From the NCBI GenBank assembly GCA_026015145.1, contig JAOZGY010000015.1, positions 1 to 35,246 on the forward strand: a stretch of 35,246 nt of DNA, written 5' to 3'. The position numbers and the translations under genes were made by a program. The DNA comes from Candidatus Bathyarchaeota archaeon. Its GTDB lineage: Archaea > Thermoproteota > Bathyarchaeia > Bathyarchaeales > Bathycorpusculaceae. Shown here piece after piece: positions 29,591 through 35,246 of the stretch. The first letter of the stretch is position 1, and each line of letters begins with the position of its first letter. A model generated the notes under the pieces. The model did no database searches and was not told where the DNA came from. It saw only the letters and a program-made list of their open reading frames with translations.

Positions 29591-30367
29591 ATGATCTCTT
29601 TCGAAATATTCGTTTCTTTTTTTTGCGGGATTCTTTTTGTAATACTTGCCGTTGGCTCAATTAAATTAAAAATCCCCCGAAAAGTCAGTATTAAAGGAAT
29701 CGGCGATCCCAGGGTGGTAGAAGAGTATGACCGCATAAGCCGCTTGCCACAATTTAAACTAATAAGACAAAACATTGTGAAGAAACTCAAAAAATACAAT
29801 ATTAAAAAAGTCATCACTGATATAGGATGCGGTCCAGGATACCTTCTACAAAACATAGCCAAAGAACTACCAGACATCAAGCTAATCGGGGTAGACATTT
29901 CCAAAGAGATGATTCAAAGAGCCAAAAACAACCTTAACACAATAGGACTTAGTGGAAGAGCAGAGTTCAAGGTAGGCTCAGTAGAGCATCTGCCCTTTGA
30001 GGATCTCACACAAGATTTTATTATAAGCACAGGTGCTCTTCATCACTTCGCTAACCCCAACTTGGCATTAGATGAGATTTATCGTGTTCTCAAACCAGAC
30101 GGACAGATGCTAATCTTTGATTTGAGAAGAGACGTGCGAAGGATCTTCTTTTGGCTACTTTGGTTCGCTCAAAACATAGCTTTTAGAATAATGGGATTAA
30201 ACGCGTTGAGAAGAATCAACGAGCCAACAGGTTCAATGCTAGCTAGCTATACCATTGAAGAAATCCAAGAAATAATGTCAAAAACCAACTTTAGAGATTG
30301 GACGATTGAAGGAAAAACAGGCTGGATCTATATTTGGGCCAGAAAAAAACCCCTCTTAACACAGTAA
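29591..30367 (+). CDS. Class I SAM-dependent methyltransferase with N-terminal membrane helix
   Basis: A 258-residue protein. An N-terminal hydrophobic helix (IFVSFFCGILFVILAVG) suggests membrane attachment. Motif I is ITDIGCGPGYLL (about 78-89), then LIGVDISKEMIQRAK, the motif II region DFIISTGALHHFANP, and motif III IYRVLKPDGQMLIFDL. This is the Methyltransf_11 pattern used by small-molecule and lipid or quinone methyltransferases. A second hydrophobic patch (IFFWLLWFAQNIAF) near residue 190 also favours a membrane-near substrate. AAAAGGATC precedes the ATG. Substrate unknown. Confidence 0.88.
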   Translation: MISFEIFVSFFCGILFVILAVGSIKLKIPRKVSIKGIGDPRVVEEYDRISRLPQFKLIRQNIVKKLKKYNIKKVITDIGCGPGYLLQNIAKELPDIKLIGVDISKEMIQRAKNNLNTIGLSGRAEFKVGSVEHLPFEDLTQDFIISTGALHHFANPNLALDEIYRVLKPDGQMLIFDLRRDVRRIFFWLLWFAQNIAFRIMGLNALRRINEPTGSMLASYTIEEIQEIMSKTNFRDWTIEGKTGWIYIWARKKPLLTQ

Positions 30368-30930
30368 AGAAGTACCTTGAAAAGAAGGAATAGAAAAAAA
30401 AACACGGCTTCTGGAAAGCACTGACAGGCCATGAAATTGGTTGGATTAAATTTTAATCCCAAACCCAAACCCACGTACTCCCGCATACATACCCGTATAC
30501 ACATACACATATACGTGCGTGCAGTCAATCACTCAGTCACTCACTCACCCGCATATAGAAAATATGAAAATATGAAAACTCTTTCAAATCTAATATTCTC
30601 TTCTACCTTTTCTCCCTCTCTCTTACTCTCTCCTTACACACCCACAACACACAAGAAAAAGTGAATAGGAGAAATATGAAATAATATTCTTCTTTCAAAT
30701 AATTTGTTACTGTTTAATAAGTCATGGTCTAATTTCACAGAAGGCAAATTGTTGTCGAGATGAGGTAGCCTCGTTCAGAATGGACACTTTTTCAACATAT
30801 CTCGCAAACCTTTTCCCTTTTTTAGTTTTTAAATTTACTGAATACGATCAAAGAAAACAACGAATGAGTTGATACAACCCAAAATTTTATTTTCCACTCC
30901 GAACAATTCAACTTGGTGATTGAATTGGGT
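30368..30930. other. Long non-coding gap with simple-sequence and alternating purine-pyrimidine tract
   Basis: Within 30460-30660 the sequence is strikingly simple: cccaaacccaaaccc, then a perfect alternating tract of 30 bases at 30494-30523 (cgtatacacatacacatata, cgtgcgtgca), then tcaatcactcagtcactcac repeats, then a pyrimidine run cttttctccctctctcttac. The 77-codon ORF here is a low-complexity reading (IHTRIHIHIYV) and is not accepted. The remainder is AT-rich with no gene. Confidence 0.6.
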
Positions 30931-31014
30931 ATGGGAAAAAGCTCTAAGAAGAAACAAATGACCAAGAAAGAACGAGCTGAAAAAAAGAAAAAGCGAAAAG
31001 AAAAAAAAGCCTAA
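30931..31014 (+). CDS. Very short lysine-rich peptide (27 aa)
   Basis: ATG frame MGKSSKKKQMTKKERAEKKK followed by KRKEKKA and stop. Over half the residues are Lys or Arg. It could be a tiny nucleic-acid binding or ribosome-associated peptide; a similar lysine-rich ORF lies at 33007. No ribosome site is evident, and A-rich DNA can produce such frames by chance. Confidence 0.35.
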   Translation: MGKSSKKKQMTKKERAEKKKKRKEKKA

Positions 31015-31084
31015 ACTAGATTAAAAAAATTTGTTAATTTATCCAATTTTTATAAGCTATTCTATTTTCTTTTTTGTTTGATAC

Positions 31085-31633
31085 TTATTGTTCAGGCAAG
31101 AAAACAGCAGCTGCAATAGTTGTAGTCCAAAGCCCATTCTTATCAACTTTTGCTGATTGAGTAATATTTTGAGTTTTAATAATCAATCCACTAGTTTTAA
31201 AGATCTGCTTTCTCTCATCCCAAGCAGTCTCAGGATTAAACTTAATTCCCATAGTTGTAGCTAACATAGTAGCAGCCAAATCTTCAGAATAATCACCGGC
31301 AACTTCATCAGTCTGACCAAAAGAATGATGCTCAGACAAATACCCATACTTACTCTTTTTAGAAGGCATAGCAACACCAATAGAAGAAACTAACAATCTG
31401 TTAGATTCATTTGAGGCAATTCTAGCTAAAACTACAAAGGTGATTTCACCAGGAGAAAGCATCTTTAATCCTTTAGCTCTGGTAATTAATTTGCATCCGG
31501 GTGGAACAATACTTGAAACATTCACTAAATTGCAATGAGCTATTCCAGCTTTTCTAAGAGCTAACTCAAAGCTTTGAAGTTTCTCTTTGTGCTTGCCAAC
31601 ACCTTTTGTGAGAAAGAAATATTTTGGAATCAT
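31085..31633 (-). CDS. pdaD: Pyruvoyl-dependent arginine decarboxylase
   Basis: A 182-residue proenzyme from ATG 31633. The track's TTG at 31648 overlaps the ribosome site GGAGG, eight bases before the ATG. It self-cleaves between the two serines of [13 protein letters not shown] (Ser40/Ser41), giving a pyruvoyl group on the new N-terminus of the larger chain. Other family segments are [43 protein letters not shown] and [13 protein letters not shown]. The enzyme converts arginine to agmatine, the first step of archaeal polyamine synthesis and of agmatidine modification of tRNA-Ile. A 49-residue acidic ORF lies directly upstream. Confidence 0.95.
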   Translation of the reverse strand: MIPKYFFLTKGVGKHKEKLQSFELALRKAGIAHCNLVNVSSIVPPGCKLITRAKGLKMLSPGEITFVVLARIASNESNRLLVSSIGVAMPSKKSKYGYLSEHHSFGQTDEVAGDYSEDLAATMLATTMGIKFNPETAWDERKQIFKTSGLIIKTQNITQSAKVDKNGLWTTTIAAAVFLPEQ

Positions 31634-31668
31634 ATTTGTATCCTCCAATGAAGTAAAGTCTTGCTTAA

Positions 31669-31818
31669 TTAGGATTTTGATGTTTCAAGATAATTTCTAA
31701 GTTTAGTTTGAAATCTTTCGTATTCAAAAATTATGCCATCTTCATCATTGTTTTCTTCTTTTGCCTTAAAGTCTTCTTTAGCTAATTTTTCTTCATCATT
31801 ATTCATATTTTTTTTCAT
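31669..31818 (-). CDS. Small acidic protein upstream of pdaD (49 aa)
   Basis: Too short for the ORF track. [20 protein letters not shown] then [20 protein letters not shown] and RNYLETSKS. An AAGGTG motif lies seven bases before the ATG, and its stop is 35 bases before pdaD, so both may be on one mRNA. The DEDG centre and helical ends suggest a real but unknown small protein. Confidence 0.5.
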   Translation of the reverse strand: MKKNMNNDEEKLAKEDFKAKEENNDEDGIIFEYERFQTKLRNYLETSKS

Positions 31819-32030
31819 CAACTACACCTTCTTCAAAGATCATAAGCTAATATCACTTATTATCCCATGAACAAACACTACAATATACCCATTTTTTCAA
31901 AAAAACAAACTCTTAGAACTGATATTTCACCAAATAATATCTTAATATGACTCATTTTTTAGCATATAAACAAAAACTATTCTTCTTAAAACTTAATTAT
32001 TTTTTAATTAATGTATTAATGGTTTCTTGT
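31819..32030. other. AT-rich intergenic region
   Basis: Very AT-rich spacer between two minus-strand genes, with many TATA-like stretches. No repeat or gene recognised. Confidence 0.4.
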
Positions 32031-32288
32031 CTAGTCAATCAAACCTCTCTTTTTGGCTTCTTCTAACTCATAGTGTTTAGGACATAGTTTGGTACAATCC
32101 TGTGCAAAATCATCAACTAATTCATAGCCCAACTCCAAACTTCCTGCATACCACCCACAAACACAAAACCTATCTGGAGCATCATTCCACGGTAATCCCT
32201 TGCATAAGGGAATGTCTTCTTCTCCGTTAACCACAGGAATAATCATTAATGGACATTCTTCAGATTTATGAACATCTTCATAATTCAT
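32031..32288 (-). CDS. Small cysteine-rich protein (85 aa)
   Basis: Unknown family. Six cysteines occur: ECPL, LCKG, FCVCGWY and DCTKLC, and the overall protein is acidic (MNYEDVHKSEECPLMIIPVV at the start, EEAKKRGLID at the end). The spacing could hold one or two zinc ions or a cluster. It lacks a signal peptide, so a cytoplasmic metal site is more likely than disulfides. Confidence 0.55.
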   Translation of the reverse strand: MNYEDVHKSEECPLMIIPVVNGEEDIPLCKGLPWNDAPDRFCVCGWYAGSLELGYELVDDFAQDCTKLCPKHYELEEAKKRGLID

Positions 32289-32456
32289 TCATTTTACCCC
32301 TATTAAATTTATAAAATTTTATTCTTTATTTGGTTTATCTAGTAATTATAACACAAAAAAAATAGCAAAAGAAATTAGCTGATGTTTCTAAATCATACAA
32401 AATTGTTATACAAGCTAATTATACCAGAAACAGTTTGCTAAAAATAATTCGAATAA

Positions 32457-32894
32457 ATGAAAGTTCGGGAGCGGAAAACTATGAATTTAAAACTTCATGT
32501 TACAAAAGACAATGGTCGTGAACGGTACTATATTAGAGACAATTCTAAATCTAGTTTAATAAGATTTGCAGTAATAGATCTTGATATATCCAGGAAATAT
32601 CCAATTAACTTTGTTTGCGTTCTACCAAAAAATATTAATCCGAAAATAAAAATGCAAACCCATTTTCAAATGAAATTTAAAGAAGAAAGCCTCGAATTAG
32701 CAAAAAATCTTTTAAAAAGGGCTTTAAAAAAAGAAAAAGACGAAGATAAGATACTAGAAATTAAAAAAAGGTTAAAGATACTTAGTCCAAAACTAAAAAT
32801 GGCTAAATGTAACAGGTGCGGTGAAGATTTTTCTCCTAGAAAATTTGGTTATTCAATACAAAAAACTTGTAATGATTGTTGGAGTAAATTATAA
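32457..32894 (+). CDS. Protein with C-terminal zinc ribbon (145 aa)
   Basis: N-terminal part is basic beta/alpha without a known signature (LKLHVTKDNGRERYYIRDNS, then FAVIDLDISRKYPINFVCVL). The middle is a lysine-rich helix (LAKNLLKRALKKEKDEDKIL). The end is a treble-clef-like zinc ribbon, CNRCGEDFSPRKFGYSIQKT followed by CNDCW. Such a layout suits a nucleic-acid binding or plasmid/virus-type accessory protein. The second Met (residue 9, MNLKLHV) may be the true start. Confidence 0.6.
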   Translation: MKVRERKTMNLKLHVTKDNGRERYYIRDNSKSSLIRFAVIDLDISRKYPINFVCVLPKNINPKIKMQTHFQMKFKEESLELAKNLLKRALKKEKDEDKILEIKKRLKILSPKLKMAKCNRCGEDFSPRKFGYSIQKTCNDCWSKL

Positions 32895-33006
32895 CAAACC
32901 CAGTTTTGAGCTCACCAATTTGTTTAAGAGTTCATTATTATTTTGGAAAATAGAAAAATTTTATAAAGCCTATAGTGATGCCATAATTTTAGTAGGTGAT
33001 TAAGAA

Positions 33007-33129
33007 TTGCCTAAGAAAAGCAAAAAAGATAAAATCGCTGGATTGGAAAAACATAAAAAACAACAAAGAGAAAAAGAACAAAAAAGGAAAGAGAGAAGAA
33101 AGGTTTCTATTCCTAAACGTCGCAAATAG
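33007..33129 (+). CDS. Short lysine/arginine-rich peptide (40 aa)
   Basis: TTG frame LPKKSKKDKIAGLEKHKKQQ then REKEQKRKERRKVSIPKRRK. It is extremely basic with a helical central part and no hydrophobic core. It is similar in style, not in sequence, to the peptide at 30931. It lies about 110 bases after the zinc-ribbon gene. Coding status is uncertain because the start is TTG and no ribosome site is clear. Confidence 0.35.
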   Translation: MPKKSKKDKIAGLEKHKKQQREKEQKRKERRKVSIPKRRK

Positions 33130-33213
33130 TGGTTTTTTTTCTTTTAATTGTTGAACTTATTTCGAGTCAGTAAATTTGATTTCTTAAAAGTTTTGAGGAA
33201 TGGTGGAAATTTT

Positions 33214-33510
33214 ATGAATAAAAAACTTATAGTTATTCCAAAACCTAAACCAGATTCAGTAACTCTACTATTGCCTAAAAAAGGAGAAAGATTGCCGTTA
33301 ATCAAATTTGATGGAGATCTGAATCTTTTATGTGGAAACTGTAACGAAATTTTGGTTGAAGGATTAATCGAAGACAATAACCAAATATTAAATGTAGTAA
33401 TTCGTTGTCCAGTTTGTAGACAATACAATCAAATAAATATACAATCATTTGACTCTAAAAATTTTAAAAAGAACATAAAAAAACCTACTGATATTACTCA
33501 TTTTTACTAA
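33214..33510 (+). CDS. Small zinc-finger protein (98 aa)
   Basis: Starts best at ATG 33214 (MNKKLIVIPKPKPD); the track's TTG adds 22 residues that do not look structured. A four-cysteine finger is formed by LLCGNCNEILVEG and IRCPVCRQYNQ (CxxC...CxxC, about 25 residues apart). The N-terminal half is a short proline-rich strand segment. Unknown family. A GGTGG lies upstream of the ATG. Confidence 0.6.
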   Translation: MNKKLIVIPKPKPDSVTLLLPKKGERLPLIKFDGDLNLLCGNCNEILVEGLIEDNNQILNVVIRCPVCRQYNQINIQSFDSKNFKKNIKKPTDITHFY

Positions 33511-33555
33511 AACAAAAATTGTTCAACCTTAAAATAATGAAAAAATTTTAGGAGA

Positions 33556-34755
33556 ATGAAATTGACTGGAAAAACAAAGTTACTTGAGAGAGCATCCAAA
33601 CATTATTTTACTCTTGGTCTTGGAGATGGAGCATCATACTTATGCAGAGAAAATATGAAATATGGTATAGCAAAAATCCATATTGCACAAGAGAAGCTTG
33701 GATTCAAGCCAGATGCTACCTTTCTTTCAACTCCAGATGAAACAGTTACCCGAAATAAGACACGTTGGAAAGCAGGATTTGGATATGGTGGAAAATTGGT
33801 TTGGGGTTCAGGAAAAGAACATTTTATTGTACTTGATACAAAACCAAATGCATGTGGAATGTTAGTAGGGGGTCTTGATGAGCTTCCAAATCCTAAGAGC
33901 CTTATAGAAAAAATAACTTCCTATAAAAACGAATGCTATATTGATAATATTAAATTGGATTGGGACTTTGCTGAAAGCAACCACTTTATTGATTTATTTG
34001 AGGTTGAAAGTTTAAAATTAGACTATAATTTCCCAAAATATGTTTTTATCATTCATGGCGCTGTACCTGAATTATGTGGAAAAAATGAGAAAGGAGTTGG
34101 GCTTTATTTTGACAAAAGTCCTAAACTTCAAAATATTTCCGAGAATATTAAAACAGACTTTGGGTGTCTTAATGTTTTAATTGATAATGCTGCAAAAGAA
34201 TATTATGATTTTTATAAGTATGCAGAGCAATTTTCCAAAAAAAAGAGAAGTCTTGTCGGTGAGTTATTATTTGGAAAATATCAAGAGATTTGCAATGTAA
34301 CCCATCAGGGTCTATTAAGCTATAATGAGCTTGTTTTAGGTTGTCATAACACAAAGGATTCAAGTACTGTTTTTCCTATGGCTTTAAAAGCTGATCTTCC
34401 AGGTTTCTTATTTGAAGGAAATGAGAATATTTCAGATGAGATAATTGAGGTTTCAGGTTTTTCTAAGCGAGCAGAGAGTTTGGGTTTTACTGATAGATTG
34501 AGAGGATCTAATGTTCTTCCTCATGGTGGTGGTTATTCTTTTAGTGATTTTCTAAAGGTTAAAGAAGTAATTGAGATTGGTGACTCTCGTTATTTTATTT
34601 TAGAGATGAGGGCTGAAATTGGAAATAAAATCTGTTCTGATGTTCGTGATATGGAGTTTGATTATCGAGGAAAAGCGGTGGTTTTGAGAACTGTAGAGCT
34701 TCAACTTGGACAAATAGTTGCCAAACTTATTCCTAAGTTTGTTCTAAAAATATAA
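33556..34755 (+). CDS. Protein of unknown function (399 aa)
   Basis: No family recognised with confidence. It begins KTKLLERASKHYFTLGLGDG. Segments with many conserved-looking Gly and His residues are VWGSGKEHFIVLDTKPNACG, ESNHFIDLFEV, HGAVPELCG, VTHQGLLSYNE and RLRGSNVLPHGGGYSF. The repeated G-x-x-H-F-I and ESNHFIDLFEV faintly recall the metal-binding strand (GNHF) of RtcB ligases, but the RtcB signatures are otherwise absent, so I do not call it that. AGGAG is only one base before the ATG; a TTG two codons later is better spaced and may be the true start. The His/Cys distribution suggests a metal-dependent enzyme. Confidence 0.7.
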   Translation: MKLTGKTKLLERASKHYFTLGLGDGASYLCRENMKYGIAKIHIAQEKLGFKPDATFLSTPDETVTRNKTRWKAGFGYGGKLVWGSGKEHFIVLDTKPNACGMLVGGLDELPNPKSLIEKITSYKNECYIDNIKLDWDFAESNHFIDLFEVESLKLDYNFPKYVFIIHGAVPELCGKNEKGVGLYFDKSPKLQNISENIKTDFGCLNVLIDNAAKEYYDFYKYAEQFSKKKRSLVGELLFGKYQEICNVTHQGLLSYNELVLGCHNTKDSSTVFPMALKADLPGFLFEGNENISDEIIEVSGFSKRAESLGFTDRLRGSNVLPHGGGYSFSDFLKVKEVIEIGDSRYFILEMRAEIGNKICSDVRDMEFDYRGKAVVLRTVELQLGQIVAKLIPKFVLKI

Positions 34756-34837
34756 ACTGTTGATAGATAAATAATAGGTAATTTTTTCATTAAAGCAAAA
34801 TCTGTATTATTCTGAAGTTATTTGATCAGAAAATAGA
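34756..34837. other. Convergent intergenic spacer
   Basis: Short AT-rich gap between converging genes; no clear terminator hairpin. Confidence 0.4.
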
Positions 34838-35246
34838 TTAAGAAAATAATAATTTATCCGCAGCATAAGGGATCTTGTTATTATTGTATATTTTAAAATA
34901 ATTTTTTGTAAGTACACGCACTTTTTTTTCATCATTTAGGTATTTTATGTGTAAGAGTTCATGGATTAAAGCCGCTCTGCCCCGATTTTTTATATATGAA
35001 AAAAGTGTTTTTTTCCCAAATCTGGAGACTATTTTTGAACATAAATTTTTTGTTTTTGGAAAAATTTTGATAACGCCTTTAGGGTGACATCTTCCTATAA
35101 CCCAATGATCTTCTTTATTTTTAAGAGGTAAAACTCTAATGTGAATTTGAGTAATTTTGCTTTCTGGAATTTTCTCTCTTTTTAGGAGATATTTAATGAA
35201 TCTTTGAAATTTAGTTTTATTAATTGTATTTAGAGTGTACTTGGAA
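34838..35246 (-). CDS. HELLH metalloprotease-like protein, 5' end cut by window edge
   Basis: Missing from the ORF track because it runs off the right edge. The minus strand ends with about 135 residues: FQRFIKYLLKREKIPESKIT, then IRVLPLKNKEDHWVIGRCHP, then GRAALIHELLHIKYLNDEKK and VRVLTKNYFKIYN before TAA. The H-E-L-L-H followed about ten residues later by a basic helix fits SprT/WLM-like minimal zinc proteases and related archaeal proteins that often have a short C-terminal helix after the motif. The N-terminus lies outside the window. Role unknown; SprT types act on DNA-protein crosslinks. Confidence 0.7.
   Translation of the reverse strand, partial: SKYTLNTINKTKFQRFIKYLLKREKIPESKITQIHIRVLPLKNKEDHWVIGRCHPKGVIKIFPKTKNLCSKIVSRFGKKTLFSYIKNRGRAALIHELLHIKYLNDEKKVRVLTKNYFKIYNNNKIPYAADKLLFS

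Noticed and set aside
29437-29904. Minus-strand 155-residue ORF
   Set aside because: Antisense to the methyltransferase gene, with the tail repeat at its end.
30431-30664. Plus-strand 77-residue ORF
   Set aside because: Low-complexity reading of the simple-sequence tract (repeated IH and RIH units).
33556-34755. RtcB-like RNA ligase
   Set aside because: Only a short N-H-F string recalls RtcB; the other metal-binding and guanylylation motifs are not seen.

Overview
The window reads as an archaeal chromosome fragment with low to moderate GC. The archaeal markers are a TFB (transcription factor B), a pyruvoyl-dependent arginine decarboxylase, a type IV pilin with an archaeal class III signal peptide, a family B DNA polymerase, an inositol-phosphate cytidylyltransferase/CDP-alcohol phosphatidyltransferase fusion, and TATA boxes with Shine-Dalgarno motifs. 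The style of the pilin and of the small membrane proteins suggests a Bathyarchaeia-like member of the TACK group. That placement is an inference from memory of the families, not the result of a search. No rRNA, convincing tRNA or CRISPR array was seen.

Layout. 0-5 kb: nitroreductase (cut by the left edge), JAMM protease, lemA-htpX operon, four-CBS protein and two tiny ORFs. 5-9 kb: cell-surface genes (Pro/Thr-rich anchored protein, membrane-anchored HExxH protein, pilin fused to a large ectodomain). 9-13 kb: inositol-lipid or compatible-solute fusion enzyme, MscS channel, then a scar where a 5'-truncated nucleoside phosphorylase meets a 5'-truncated HhH-GPD repair gene head to head. 13-19 kb: PadR-like regulator, TFB, B12-type radical SAM enzyme, a four-helix membrane protein, a thiamine-binding-like protein, and a TetR-CAAX protease operon with clear operators. 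19-25 kb: unknown helical protein, DUF362 protein, HEAT-repeat protein, small proteins and a DUF998 protein. 25-35 kb: stalk-like surface protein of decapeptide repeats, a tiny secreted peptide, an exonuclease-less PolB, DUF2905 protein, methyltransferase, arginine decarboxylase, and a more AT-rich set of small zinc-ribbon, lysine-rich and unknown proteins ending in an HELLH protein cut by the right edge.

The most unusual features are structural. (1) About ten copies of a 50-110 bp sequence lie in intergenic gaps, all in the same orientation. They are the 3' tail, encoding the last membrane helix, of the 178-residue membrane protein at 16071-16607. Separate N-terminal and C-terminal fragments of the same family also occur. 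(2) A block of about 300 bp, made of this tail, a promoter, a leader and the first 17 codons, is present in front of two unrelated genes (four-CBS protein and cytidylyltransferase fusion), so both proteins begin with nearly the same peptide. (3) Three genes look coding but lack a standard start or frame: an ACG-start secreted peptide, an ATA-start radical SAM enzyme, and an ORF broken in a T run. The ORF track missed several real genes: both edge-cut genes, five short ones (27-68 residues), and the true N-termini of others.
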